Positions 25,854 to 38,376 of a stretch of DNA of 64,000 bases are shown here, in pieces. Location of the stretch: the NCBI GenBank assembly GCA_024138015.1, contig JAMXBB010000011.1, forward strand, positions 31,078,047 to 31,142,046. Direction: 5' to 3'. The translations under genes were made by a program, and so were the position numbers. The DNA comes from Lumnitzera littorea. Its lineage: Eukaryota; Streptophyta; Magnoliopsida; Myrtales; Combretaceae. The first letter of the stretch is position 1. Each line of letters opens with the position of its first letter. The notes below the pieces were generated by a model. It saw only the letters and a list, made by a program, of their open reading frames with translations, was not told the origin of the DNA and did no database searches.

Positions 25854-26729
25854 TGATATGCCTTAGAAGAGGGCTCACCGTAGCATGGCAAGTCCCTTGG
25901 AGGAAAACTACCAAGGAAAGGACAATTATGGGTTTTTGTGAGAGTTTTAGCAAATCCATAAGCCACTTGTGGATGTGACTTGCCACTTGTGAATGTAACT
26001 TACCACTTAAGTGCAATACAACCCATAACTCACAAGATATGACCCAATGGTCCAAGTTATAAGGTTGTTCACTATAATCCTTGCTAAAAGGACTGATAAG
26101 AGCTAGGAAATTAAGGTTCTCAACTTCATGACAAAGGAGAAGCAAACTCAAAGGAAATCATTGGCAAATTTTAGAAAAAAGTTTTATTACAACAACTATC
26201 TAAATAGGGTATTTATACTTGGTGTGCTATAGTTACAATATAATGACCAAATTTACAAAAAAGAGTAATAAAATTATAGAAGTACAAGTGCAAATGTAGA
26301 AGGACAATTATGTAATCCTTTTAGGAAGAGAATGTTTGTTGTCATAACACGCTCATGGGGAGTAAGACACGTGTCATTGTAGGAGAGGCTTTGATGCATT
26401 CTATTAACTAATTTTGACACTCAAAGATTTAGTCAACACTAATTGGACATTTGTATAGCTCGGCAAGAGAAGGAAGGATGGTTAGGGGATTAGGGAGCTG
26501 GTGACAAGAGGCAATCCTTCAGTTTAGGTTAGAAGGGTTAACTCTAGAGCTAACTCGGAGGGATTGTATCAATTAAAGTTATACACCAAACAATTTGAAA
26601 GATCATATCGATTAGATCCTTCAGGTTATGTAAATAAAACTAGCTTGGCAATTGAGGATCTAAGAGGCTAAGTTGTTCAGGCTTCTAACTCTTGCTCGAG
26701 TAAGGGGCCCAAGTACTAGATTCCTATTA
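25854..26729 (-). repeat. element B 5' LTR
   Basis: Full-length copy of about 876 bp, starting TGATATGCC and ending TTCCTATTA in plus orientation. Aligns with 8814-9076 plus 12300-12837. Confidence 0.85.
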
Positions 26730-26732
26730 GTA

Positions 26733-28200
26733 ACAGTTGGAGAATTTGGAGTAGACACTTTCACTATTCTTATCTAACAAAGATGAATTGGAGGCCCAAA
26801 ACAAGTAGTTGAGGGCCAAATTGAATAAACTTAAGAGGTAGAGTAAGGCTAACATGCCCTCCCTGATGGATACCTTGAATGCCAAGGGTGATAAAAAATT
26901 ATGCAACCTCATTAGGAGGAGAATTGAGCTGTTCCCCTACCCTTAGTCATATAGAGTCAATAGGTATAGCTTGTGAACTTCCACTTTGCTAGAAATGAGC
27001 AAGTTACTAACTTCTAGGGTAGCACTAATCTGTAATTCATGTCCGCCATCTAGCTGACAATGTCGACATGAATGAACTTAATGAGATGATGAAGAAACTT
27101 TCTAAGAAATAGGAAAGTAAAGTTGTTAAGGGAGTTGGCTAAGTTGCTAGCAACAAGACTCCCTTCATTAGGGAGGTATAACGTGAGGACTTCCCCCTTA
27201 ACTCCAAGTTGCCTACACTGGACCATATAATGATATTAGAGATCTAAATGACCACCTACTTAATTTTTGCACCTTGATGAACCTACATGGTCATGAAGAT
27301 GCCATCATATATAAGGCTTTCCCCAATATTTTATGAAAGGTTATTGGGATATAGTTTAACCATTTTTTAAAGAACTCCATCCCTTCCTTTGATGAGCTAG
27401 CTAGTCGACTTAGCCTTCATTTCCTAGCTAGTAAGCCTTTATTTAAGGATACGTAGTCCTTCTATCTAATTTGTCAAAAGGAGGGTGAAACCCTTCATGA
27501 GTATGTTGTCCGCTTCAATAATGTTGTGGTTCAGATTCCTTAGTTGGACAAAAGAGTTGCTATTTATGACATGTAACTTAGACATAGGCCATTAGGGGAC
27601 TTCTTCTACCTTTTCTTTAAAAGTAAGCTTAAAACCGTAGTGGGGTTCTCACAAAAAAACTAGAAATACATAGATTAGGAAGACAACATCTACATAAGGC
27701 ACAAGGCTGACATGGAAAGGTCAATTGGGAAAAAGGACAAGGATAAGGGGTTCGTCAAGGATCAATTAAATGGTAAGGCTCCAAGCTACGATGATGACAT
27801 GAGCTCCAAAGACAGGAAGCACCCATTGCCTATTGTGACCTATATGCACCATATGCCCTTGAATTAACCTTGGGGTAGGTGTCATGGAGATCCATAGAAG
27901 GAGATTACTCCCTTGACTTGCAAAAATGATATGTTGACTAGTAGTAGAAACTCGAACAAATATTTTTAATTCTATGAAGAGGAGTTCACACCATGAATGA
28001 GTGCTTCCAACAAAAGAATGCCTCCATCCGAAGAATGTCATCCAAAGAGGCTTCTTCATAGATAATAACATAGATGCAAGCGATTATGGCAAATGAATTC
28101 CTTAGAGATGCACACCGAAGAGGTCTGTGAAAATGACAATAACGACTACCATAATAATCAAGCCCCCAACTTGGGACATTGATGTGAAAACGACAATCAT
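26733..28200 (+). pseudogene. element A gag (Tat type, broken)
   Basis: With frameshifts and stops ignored, the plus strand reads TPFIREV near 27160, LPTLDHY near 27210, then HEDAIIYKAFPNIL, FDELASRLSLHFLASKPL and KEGETLHEYVVRFNNVVVQ (about 27290-27540). This order matches Tat-lineage gag. No zinc knuckle was found. It lies between B and A's 3' LTR, as expected for A's own internal region. Confidence 0.65.
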
Positions 28201-28204
28201 CCAC

Positions 28205-28300
28205 CTCTTCCAGTCTAATACAGTTCGATTCACTTGGTTCCTATCAGATATGTTAGGCATCTCCCCAAAACTTGAAATGCATAGACTAAATCCCTTAGGG
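28205..28300 (+). pseudogene. element A reverse transcriptase N-terminal scrap
   Basis: The frame reads FTWFLSDMLGISPKLEMHRLN, which recalls the FAWS-DMPGI-P--HRLN segment at the start of Tat/Athila reverse transcriptase. The rest of pol is absent or unreadable. Confidence 0.5.
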
Positions 28301-29363
28301 ATTGATCTTTTACTGATACTAGCATTGATGAAGCTTCTCCAACCATTGCTATTAAAGTAGTAGTGCCCCTTTGCACCTCCAAGTTTAATTACTTAAAGAC
28401 GACATCATGCATAAGGTAAAAGATAGAATTAGATGGGTAGAAAACTTTTAAATGGTTAAAGGAATTTTGTAAGAAGAAGTGATTTTGAGTAGTAAAAGTT
28501 GCAAAAGTGGCAATCAATTTACTCAAAGGCCATTTACAGGCTTCATACGAGGGTGAGGCTAATGGGCAGTTATCAAGAACCGAATGGACATGACAATTCC
28601 ACCATTCAAATCTTGTTGTGTGGCTTGCAATTAAATTAAATGGTCAAGATCTTCCTGTAAAATAGATTCATCTGCATGCATAACTACAACATTGTAACAA
28701 TTGTCAAGTCGCGTTAATTATACCTCGATGCAAGCACCAAAAGTGTATTTTAAAAGGTTTATCTTCCCTATAAGCTTCAAGAATTTCTTACCAAATCTTA
28801 GGCACTCCAATCTAGGAAGGACTTCATTAACATTAGGTAGATTTAGTAGGGGGCATAACCTTTTTCGGCCTAGAGCAAGGGGTCACATCGCCCCTAGTGC
28901 TTGATCCTACTACAAGCCTAAGGCTCATCAAGTTGACTCACCCACTTACCTACCCTGTATGGTAGCCAACCTCAATGACTCACAGTTATAGGTTATATTA
29001 TATGAGTAAGGCTTGAAAAGGATGGCATAATCATACACCCCTCTATGGCTGATCGTAGGCTAAACATAATGACTTATCAGCCTTATTCACTAACTATGTC
29101 GTGATTTAATCGAAGTATGTTACTTAGCCTAACTCAACACAAGTACTCAAAAATAACCTTATGAGCTTGGGCAAAGCTACATATACCATCAGCTACTCCA
29201 TTAATCTAAGCTCATGGTCTTTCACAACAACTACGTTTACTAAGAAGTTAAAGCTCTGATAGCAAAGAATGACTCGGTCAATGCACCTAAGGAACCCATC
29301 CAATTTCTAATTCTCCTTGCCAACTTTTTGGTAAAGAGAAGTTAGTGGCGTGAGGGGCACAAC
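28301..29363 (+). other. decayed internal DNA of element A
   Basis: No recognisable domain. It ends with GTGAGGGGCACAAC (about 29349-29363), a plausible relic of the polypurine tract before A's 3' LTR. Confidence 0.45.
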
Positions 29364-29837
29364 TATTGACTGGCAATTTTGAGTATGTAACCCTTAGGCT
29401 CATGTTGAAGCCTAAAATCCTTAAGCTTACTTGTTTAGGCCCATAGTTGAGGTAATTCCCCCTTAGTTAACTTGTTCAAGCCTATAGTCGAAGTGATTCT
29501 TCCTTTACCGGCTTATCTAGTTTCATGCTCGACCTATGTGTAATATTAAGAAATATTGTTTGACACTAGACAACCCTACATATTAAAAACAATTTGAAGA
29601 TGCCTAATGGATAGAACTCTTTGCCTCGATCAACCACTTGTCTTCTAGATTCTTAGAACATGATTGCTTGTACAATACCCATTTCTTATACTTAGTAGAT
29701 GCCTCAATGTAGGTACGTATGCCCTATAATCTTTCTAGCTCTTCCTTATAAATAGAGGAACTCTACCAATGATAACATACCTTTACTTACACTTTAACCT
29801 ATGATAGTCTAGCTCATTAGTTCTCTTACTCTCTTAC
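29364..29837 (+). repeat. element A 3' LTR, first part
   Basis: Aligns with 8046-8478. It stops at CTTAC (29833-29837), where element D begins; the LTR resumes at 56558. Confidence 0.8.
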
Positions 29838-30785
29838 TGATAAGGATTACAGTCCAATCATACACTTATAAGCTCAAGGACTCACTCATATGGTTCATCG
29901 AGCTGTCTGAGCGGTATTAAACTTGCAAAAGTAGTGTATTCTCCAATCCAACCTACTGAGTTACTCTACTCTCCACCTCATCCAAGGGACTACTGACGTA
30001 ACCAACCTGTAGCTGAGCTGACCCTTTCACAATACAATAGTCTAAGATCAAGCACTAAACTTGTATGCCCCCAACTTGATACATTGTTGAGGCCAAGCTG
30101 ACCCCAATCCTAAGCAGACCAGTTGAGGCCAACCTGACAATGGACCACCTCTTGAACCAACCCTTCCTTAATCCAAGACATCCGAGCTGCTAAGTACCCA
30201 ACCTCAACTTGATTTGCTCAAAACCTGCTTTGCTTAGTAAATAGCATCTTTGGGACCATAGAAATGGACATTTGACACGTACCCCTTCTTTAACATCCAT
30301 ATTGTCTTATTTGTGCCCAAATATCACCTTTTTGTCTAATTACGAATCTACCCTAGTAAATTATTCCGTTTTCCTTTCTAATAGGAATCTTTTTGTAATT
30401 TATTCTAACCTAGGACTTACCCTAATTGAGTCATACAAATACTTGTAAATTGTAATAGCCATGACTGTTAATGATATTATTGATATTCAAACATCCCCTT
30501 CTTGCATGAGCTAAGTGACCCTTTCTTACTCTCGTTTACTCTTATCCAATCTATCGTGAGTGTAGATTACTTGCAAGTACCCCTCTAGCTACACTTTTGC
30601 ATAATATCAAGTGCGAGCCAAGCTCATATGAGGCATTGGTAGTCAAATCTTCTGTTAGTGCACAAGAACCCTTACTCAAACCTTTGACTACCATTTACTT
30701 TTCAAACCATCTTATAGTTTGGACCCAACCCTTTTGTTCGCATGATACTGGGCTTCATTTGTTCATTTATAGCAACCCTGTATCA
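29838..30785 (+). repeat. element D 5' LTR
   Basis: 948 bp, from TGATAAGGATTAC to CCTGTATCA. Aligns end to end with 46089-46913 plus 56438-56552. The pair is strongly diverged, mainly by transitions, so the insertion is old. Confidence 0.9.
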
Positions 30786-30788
30786 TTT

Positions 30789-30799
30789 TGGTATCAGAG
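30789..30799 (+). other. element D primer-binding site
   Basis: TGGTATCAGAG, an exact match to the usual tRNA-iMet type site, three bases after the 5' LTR. Confidence 0.85.
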
Positions 30800-31092
30800 T
30801 TTAGCTACATTTGAGCAAGTTTCTATTACTTTGTACTCTGAGTGATTTATTGCTGCTTTCGTATGTTTTAGAAGTTCTATTGTTGTCATAAGAGTTTGGA
30901 AGGTGTATAATGCTAAAGAAATTTAGTGCTCTATTTTCCCCTATTTCTTGTTTTCCAAAATAGAGTGTAGTGTTCAATTGATTTTTCATGTATTGGTTGT
31001 AATAGCTATTAGTATGTTAGGCATTGCTTTGTTGTAGTTTGTAGAATGAAAAGTTTAAGTTGTCTCAACTATTAATCTACTGTAATAGTCAA

Positions 31093-31286
31093 CAATGTCT
31101 AATTATAGTATTCAAGGACCCATTAATAACTAAGAGAGTGGCATTTGAAATGACCACGGTCAATAAGGAAGTTCCACACCCTAGTTTGTAGATAATTGAC
31201 TAGATCGACTTACTAATCAATTGGTTAGTCTAGTGACTGCCATAAGTGAAGATAAACCAGCCAGAAATGATCTCATTAAGGATGAG
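31093..31286 (+). pseudogene. element D gag, 5' part
   Basis: An ATG at about 31096 opens a broken frame at the expected start of gag. It is cut at ATGAG (31282-31286) by element C and resumes at 41662. No domain can be seen in this short part; assignment is by position. Confidence 0.4.
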
Positions 31287-32141
31287 TGATGCATCTCTAA
31301 GGTCAAACACATAGAGGTACTACAATAAAGCAACCAAAAAACAACAAAAAAAGTTAGCAAAGTTCAGGCAGCTATTGAATTGATATGGCATACCACTCAA
31401 TCCTACTCGGCTCATAATCTGCCAGATATAATGCACCTATTCGAACTGAAGGGTCACTCGCCACTACTTCTTACTAAAGGGAATTCTTACTAAAGGGATA
31501 AGAGTTAAAGGATAACGAGAACACTAAAGTTGCTCAAATGAATAATTCTATATTGAAGAGATGATTGTCGTCTGCATATAAGAAAGTGGGGGTTTATATA
31601 CATGTGCACTAGGGTTACTTTACTTGTATAAAAAGATAAAAGGGTATTCTACAACTAGGTTACATGAGACATACTTAAAAGGGTAAAAGAGACAAAAGAA
31701 TATTTAGTGTGTAAAAGAAAGAATCATTCTAGAATACTGTATTAGAAGACACGTACCGCGTAGCGTTTGGATGGGAGAAATATGGTACAAGGTAGGTGGA
31801 AACAAAGTAACGGTTATGGTTAAGGGCCAACCTGATGTAGACTAAGTCGGGGACCAATTAGTTCTTCTAAAGAGAAGTCAGCTTAACTCAGAGTCAGATG
31901 CTTGTAATCGGATTGGGAGCTGACCTCGACTACTCTTGGGTTGTCTCTTGGGATAAATTGTTGCTGTTGAACATGGGTGGATCTAAAGCATATTAGGATT
32001 TGATAATCAAGTCAGTAAGAGATTAGCTTGGGATAGGAATCCTCGTCTTAGCTGTGGCCTAAAGCTAATATCCTCATAGCAATTCCTTGGAGTCTTCTAG
32101 CTCAGCTACTCATAATCGATTAGAGGGGTTGACTCCTATCA
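31287..32141 (-). repeat. element C 3' LTR
   Basis: Aligns with 40817-41661; begins TGATGCATCTC and ends CTCCTATCA. It contains a small extra block, CTTACTAAAGGGA repeated near 31470-31500, absent from the other LTR. Confidence 0.85.
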
Positions 32142-32941
32142 TCTATCTGAAGATCAAAAAGATTTGTCCTTAAATTTGGAGCAGTCTGCACTCTTTCTTC
32201 TAGGGTGCTTGTAGGGTCTTCTTCTATTGGTTGGCGAGGGGTCAAATCGGATACATTGAAGGTGGAAGAAACTCCATAGTTATCAGGTAACTCAATTTGG
32301 TAAGCATTGCGGTTGATTTTCTTCAAGACCTTGAATGGACCCATCAACTCAAAGAGATAGCTTGTTTTGTCCCAAGTGTGGGAATCATTATCAACTGAGA
32401 TGTATCCATACTAAGTCTCTTGGGTGGAAAGAAATAGTTCAACAGCCTTGGCTATTAATTTCTTACTATCTCTAATTGAACTCGATAATCTTCCTAGTTA
32501 CAAACTAGTGTAGCTCATGTAATTCTTAGGCTTGGTCGACTCTGGATTAAATCTCTTCAATAACTGTTGGGGTGTCGATCATATTTAGGGGACTAGTGAG
32601 GTTAAGGCCATAGACGACCTTAAATGGGCTCTTCCTAGTAGTGCTATAGACATCTCAGTTGTATGCAAACTCCACAACTAAAAAGCATAGATCCCAATCC
32701 CTCCAGTTCTTTCCTACAAGAACTCTAAGTAAATTGCCTAGCATCTTGTTTACTAGTTCAGTCTAGCCATCAGTCTGAAGGTAGCTGCTGGAGCTGAATA
32801 TAAGTTTAGTTCTAAGCCTTCTCTAAAGAGTCATTCAAAAATAGATCAAAAATTGTGTTCTGATTCTAAGACAATAGTCCTTGGTACTCCATGTAGTTGG
32901 ACAATCTCCTACAAAAACAAATCAACAACGTATAAGGCATC
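32142..32941 (-). pseudogene. element C integrase, C-terminal two thirds (broken)
   Basis: The clearest segment (32347-32142, minus) has the GPF/Y integrase C-terminal domain: GPFKVLKKINRNAYQIELP, then FNVSDLTP. It ends soon after with no chromodomain visible. Upstream (32941-32360) lie LHGVPRTIV and later core remnants. The second catalytic Asp region (usually SDRD) and the TDGQTE-type Glu are altered. Joins the N-terminal part at 36717 once F is removed. Confidence 0.75.
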
Positions 32942-32946
32942 ATTAG

Positions 32947-35900
32947 TGTAAATCTTACTTTTAGCAGGCTTATGATTCGCCTAAAAGTACTTCCTGAATG
33001 TTCCTAAGAATCAACTAAACTAAGAATTCAAGTTTACATTTAAAAACAAACTTAATTTTGTCCAATTTGAAAGTCAACTATCGATAAAACCCAAACATGA
33101 AGAACTACAAACTCTAAAGTCACTTAAGACCCTAAACCCCAAAACAATTAAGGACTTCTAACCCTAAACGACTAATTGATAATTTAATTTGAATAATTTC
33201 TTTCAATTCTAGAAAATTTCATAATTTTATATGAATTGAATCATAATCTATAAAACAATTTAAGAAAGAAATTCTAAAACAATTTCCTATGAGACAATTC
33301 CCTTATCTTTATGCCTAAGCCTTACATGTGAATAAGCAAACCAACTAATCACTCTAAACAACTTATTAATTGAGAGTTGGAGTCATTTATTAATTGATAA
33401 CTTATCAAAAACTAGTGATAAGATGCTTTTCTTATCACCCCTTAATTTATACCACATATGGACAAAATATCATAAGATTTCACATGCTTAACTTTAATAA
33501 AAGAGAGAAGACATTTCCATGCCCTAAAGAGACCCTAGATGACCGGTTCTTACAAGCTAGAAAGGGGAGTCATGCCGTTGTCTTTCATCTATCAATCACT
33601 TTATCTTACACTTCACTATATACCCTTTAATGTTTACATTATCTAAAGTTGCAATTGTTAGCTTTTATGCATGCTACAAGACAACAAAATCAAACTTTTT
33701 AAACAAACTTTCCACTCCAATTGCAACCAGCCACTTCTTTTTTCATTTTCTCTCACTTTCAACTTCATTTTCATTTCCTATTCTCTCACTTTGAAAACAA
33801 CTCAAAAGAGGAAACATAAAACCCCACAAAATCTTACACTTGCTACCACCTTCCAAGTATCCACACTCACGGCACTTTCAACTCCACTTGTGTCTTACAT
33901 TTGCCGACATTCAAAGCTCCTTTTAGGATCCTTAGAACACTCTCTAAACCTAACTCCAACAGACTACAACTCAAGTTTCAAAAAAGAGTGCAAGAAGGAG
34001 GAAGTAAGACAAAGAGCTTAAGTGGAACCTTAGTGCACAATCACCATATTCTTGCTTTGTGGACAAGTAAGTGTATCTTGTGTTAGTAGTTTAGTATTCA
34101 TGTTAGGAACCATGATTTCTTGAGGATATGAGTATGATCATAAGCTGATGAAACATCTAAGACTACCTTAAGAAGCAAACTCATGAAACTTTTACATGAA
34201 AGTTGAAATATGAATATGTAAAGTTAGTGTTTTGTAGAGATATTTGTTTAACACTTTGAATGGAAAATTTTAAGTTGAGAAAATCTTGAAATGAGAACTT
34301 GAATGAAAGGGAAGCATGCTGGACGTGAGGATTTATAAGTCATTTGGATGTTATTTTCACTTCTATTATGTTAAACATGCTCAAATCTACACTTAGGTAA
34401 AGAAAAAATCCATCACATGAAGTTTTATAAGGAAACCAACTTTGTAAGACATGAACTATAATATAAGAGTTATGATAAGTATGAGATCTACTATTTTCAT
34501 ATAAAGTATGAGGTAAATAATCATCTCATGGAAAGGAAGTTAAGTTAAGATTTGAATACATGTAGCTTAAGTTCATGATCTGACACCTAAACTTAAGGAA
34601 ATGATGAAACAAGTTGAAAACCCAAGTTGGAAAACCAAGTTGGAATCCTACACACCAAACATATCAGATTTGGAACTTTGTTAAAAGACATTTAAAAATA
34701 TGATAAAAGTAAGTAAACAAAGTGAAAAGACCAACAAAGGCAAGTACGATAAGTGTATTAAGCTTAAAACTCAAAACTGAGCTTAAAACTTCTAAAACGT
34801 ACCTCAAACACCAAGTTGAACTCACCTTAAATTTCTGACCAGCAACTTAGCACAATAATGAAAGTTGTTTTAAGACTCTCAATAATCCCACAAAACACCC
34901 CCTAATCCCAAGAAAGTTATTATCTTTGATTTAGATAAAAAACAAGCCCATTTGACAACTTAAGCCCACCTAAGAACCCAAGAAGTGTAAATCAAAGTTA
35001 TAAATCTGACCTTAAGGAGTATTTTGAGCCTAAAATGAAATCTTAAGCCCAATCCTAAAGGATTTCCCAAGTTATCAAAAAAGCCAATTAACTAAACAAA
35101 GCCCAAAAGCACTCCAAATCATGAGGACTGCTACTGTTCTAACCTATTGGCATATTTTTGTGCCTCATCTAAAAAATCTAACCTCATCATGTTAAAGTAC
35201 ACTTAAAAATGATGAAGATTGACTATAAGATCATAAAAATCGGATTTAAAAGAAGAAATTTATATGTAATTGAACTTTAACTAAGAAACTGGGAAAAATA
35301 CGAAAACTAGTCAAAAGTATAACTTAAGGGGTTTTAACTAAGTTTTCTAAGTTTTATTTCAAATCATTATAGTATTATGATTGCGATGTCTAGGGGACCT
35401 AGTGTTCGGAGATGACATACCCCCATACTACTTCAATTGACCTGTATGGTGGAGTGAGTGAATTCCTAATGATTCTTTACTTAATTTTGCTTGTAGAATA
35501 GATGCACCTAAACTTACATATATAAATTGGATGCCTGTGGGATATGGGAAATGCATGTGTGTGAGTTCATGATTGAATTCTATGGCTTGTTAATCACTTA
35601 ATAATAGTAATTTCTTGCAATAATTCATACGTGCAATTGTATGGAATCAAATTGTTTGACCATCGTGAAAAACTGGATTAATTACTTATATGATTAAGAA
35701 ATTCAATGAATCATGCATTCCTCATAATTGCATTCAGATGACACCAATTACCACTTCACATAGAAGATGGGAAGGGACTCACAAGAGGAGGGCCTCCTGC
35801 ATGATTGGGCACTAACTATGTCATCATTTATATTAAGTCTTTATCCTAAGCCAATGGGCTTACTAAGTGTCGAAAGATGCCAACCGTTGGCGAGGGGTCA

Positions 35901-36711
35901 TGTCTTGTGGCTTCTGCTTAGGGTGTGTGTTTGTAGATTACGAAGGCCACCACACCGCTTGACTTAGGATTTTAAAAATATAATTTGTTGTTCAGGAAAG
36001 GAAGTATATTATATATGGTTTTGTTTTAACTTAAACACAATAGTACAAATGATATAAAACCTAATGGAAAGAACCTAGATTTTGGTTTGGGTTGGTTAAT
36101 TATCTCCAACCCCAACTACAAGGAGTGTAATTCTGAGTTGTATGCTGTTACTAGGTCATTGCATGCATTGTTCAGTATACTGATTGTTCATGCATTCATA
36201 TGTTTATGCATCTAATAAATTTCTACCATGTGGTATTGACGGGGTATTTATCTCATTAAGCTTAAGCTTACACTTCGATAGTTTTCTTTTGTTGTAGGGG
36301 AACATCTTCGTTCATCCAAGTTGAGGAATGTTCGAAGTGAGTCTCATTTAGAGACGAGTTAGAGCGATCAAGGAGTGAAGAGGAGATTTTGTAATAGTTT
36401 TTTTAGATAACTATTTATCTTTGTTTTTGTACATATTATAGATTGAAGTTTCTAATGCAGTTTCCTTTACGAACTACATTTTTTTGTAATATTCTTTTGG
36501 TGTAGAACTTAATGAGTTCATACGTTTACTTGATTAATTTACATCATAGAAGTTAATTTTAGTAAATTACTTTATATTACTTATTTATGGGCCTAGTGGT
36601 AACGTATAGTGGAAGGAGCCTTGTGTGTCGTATGAATGGCCTGTGATTAACAAGGGGGTTGATAGTAGACTTTTATACAGTACACGACAATGATATTGTT
36701 GGGTTGTGATA
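32947..36711 (-). mobile_element. insertion F: long solo-LTR-like element in C's integrase
   Basis: 3765 bp bounded by a perfect 5-bp duplication ATTAG (32942-32946 and 36712-36716). Read on the minus strand it starts TATCACAACCCAAC (probably TGTCACAACCC) and ends AAGATTTACA, like insertion I. No gag-pol and no internal LTR pair. It cuts the integrase just after the frame reading HFNPCHQTN; on the other side the protein resumes NDALYVVDLF. Its open frames (33394-33630, 33671-34021, 35767-35967) look accidental. Confidence 0.7.
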
Positions 36712-36716
36712 ATTAG

Positions 36717-37060
36717 TCTGATGGCACGGATTGAAGTGCACCATTTTGCTAAAGCGACCTACTACAATAAAAATAGAATCTTTCCCTCTAAATGTCCGGG
36801 GTAACCCTAGGACAAAGTCTATGCTGAGATCAACCCAAGTTAAGGTAGGTGTTGGCAATGGCATGTACTCTCCATGAGGTTCTCTCTTCTCCTTAGTACA
36901 CTTGTACACTTTACAACTGCCAACTACCTTATAGACATCCTTAGCTACTCCTGGCCAATAGAAGTTCTCCTTCAATAGACTCACTATCTTGGTCTCCCCG
37001 AAATGACTAGATAACCTTTCATTATGAGCTTCCCTGATCAATAGCTCACGTATGGAGTAG
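36717..37060 (-). pseudogene. element C integrase, N-terminal part
   Basis: From 37041 the minus strand shows the zinc-binding region (REAHNERLSSHFGETK, NFYWPGV, then SCKVY) and the start of the core (WVDLSIDFVLGLP) with its first catalytic Asp, followed by GKDSIFIVVGRFSKM. The third zinc ligand Cys is kept in SCKVY but the fourth appears replaced by Tyr. The usual Asp in VVDRFSKM is Gly here. Confidence 0.8.
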
Positions 37061-37935
37061 TTTGGAATACTTAGCCTATGGTCCTTAAATAGATAGCCGT
37101 CTTTAAGATAATATCTTCCAACAACTACTCGTTCTCGGCATTATTCAACAATGGGACCATAATGAGGGTCAATGGCACACTACTTAGTGATAAGTGAGAA
37201 TCCTAATAATTTTGCCTACAAAGTGGTCAGCAAGGTTTGCTGTCAAGATAGAGCATCGGTGACCACATTTATGCTTCCCTTCTTGTGTTGAATGATGTAT
37301 GAGAACTCCTTCATAAACTCCAACCACTTAGCTTGTCTCTTTAAGAGTTTGTTCTGACTCCCAAGATGCTTCAATGATTCGTGATCAGTGTAAATAACAA
37401 ACTCTCATGGTAGCAGATTGTGTTGCCAAATAGTAAGGGCTCGAAAAAGGGAGTATAACTCCTTTTCATATACAGAATAGTTCAGGGCTAGGCTACTCAG
37501 TTTCTTACTATAGTAGGTGATGAGTTGTTGCTCCTGCATCAGGACAGCACTAATTCCAACTCCCAATACATTACATTCTAATTCGAAGGGTTTATCAAAA
37601 TCTTACAGTGACAGGATAGGTATCGAGGTAAGTTTTCCCTTAATCTCTCTAAAGTTCTGTTTAGCTCAGTTGTTCCACTTGAATCCTTTACTCTTCCTTG
37701 TTAACTTGGTCAACGAGGCAACTATTGTACTGAAGTCCTTAATAAATCGCCTATAGAAGGAAGCTAAGTCATGAAAACTTCAGACCTCAGTAACATTCTT
37801 CGGCATCGGCCATTCTAAAATAGCTTGAGTCTTTTCTTCATCTATTTAGATTCCTTCCCTTAATACTACAAACCCTAGGAATATCACTTCTCTTTAGCAA
37901 AACATACACTTCTTCATATTTCCATGCAACTTCTC
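37061..37935 (-). pseudogene. element C RNase H (broken)
   Basis: Lies between reverse transcriptase and integrase, in frame pieces. The minus strand near 37410-37310 carries the tether end with the HESLKHLG-like block and the WLEFMKEFSYIIQ-like block; near 37560-37500 the QEQQLITYYSKK-like block appears. Several stops. Confidence 0.6.
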
Positions 37936-37938
37936 AGT

Positions 37939-38376
37939 TCATAAAATATTAAATACTTCACAAAGATGTTGAACATGGTTGTTTAGGTTGGCACTGTATT
38001 CCAATATATCATCAAAGTATACACCCACACATCTTCCAATTAGGGGCCACATTACATGGTTCATTAACCTCATGAACGTGCTCAACACATTGGTGAGTTC
38101 AAACAGCATAACTAACCATTCATAGAGTTCGTACCTAGTCTTGAAGGTAGTCTTCCATTTATCGTCTGGCCTTATGCGAATTTGGTGGTAACCACTTCGT
38201 AGATTAATCTTTGAAAATATTTTGGCACCATGAAACTCATCTAATTTATCATCAAGCCTCGGTATTGGGTATCTATACTTGACAATAATTTTATTTATTG
38301 CTTGGCTGTCAATGTATTTGTGCCATGAACCATCATTCTTCAAAACAAGCAAAGTTGGTACAGTACAAGAGCTCAT
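37939..38376 (-). pseudogene. element C reverse transcriptase, best preserved domain
   Basis: An open stretch of 145 residues with LLVLKNDGSW, IDSQAINKI, YPIPRLDDKLDEFHGAKIF, INLRSGYHQIRI, KTTFKTRYELYEWLVM and the catalytic YFDDILEYS near its end. Both Asp of the YxDD box are kept. It copies element RNA into DNA in active relatives. It is flanked by stops, and pol as a whole is not open, so this is a fossil in spite of the intact motif. Confidence 0.9.

Larger units (their letters stand above)
8814..26729 (-). mobile_element. element B: Ty3/gypsy, inserted in A's leader
   Basis: Two LTRs match: 8814-9076 continued at 12300-12837 (its 3' LTR) and 25854-26729 (its 5' LTR). The primer-binding site on the minus strand, GATATTAGAGC, lies just inside the right LTR (about 25839-25851) and resembles the tRNA-iMet type. 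Domains in minus-strand order are gag, protease, reverse transcriptase, RNase H, integrase, the Ty3/gypsy order. All are riddled with stops. The element is swollen by insertions I, J and K (with L). Flanks GAAGA and GTAAC do not match, so the target duplication has decayed or an edge was lost. Confidence 0.8.

Noticed and set aside
25717..26151. 144-residue minus-strand open frame
   Set aside because: It lies over B's leader and 5' LTR and has no gag or pol similarity.
27766..28360. Minus-strand frames opposite A's gag
   Set aside because: Antisense shadows of the decayed gag region.
32142..32347. Chromodomain at the end of element C integrase
   Set aside because: After the GPF/Y domain only a short polar tail remains before the stop and LTR; no chromodomain residues are visible.
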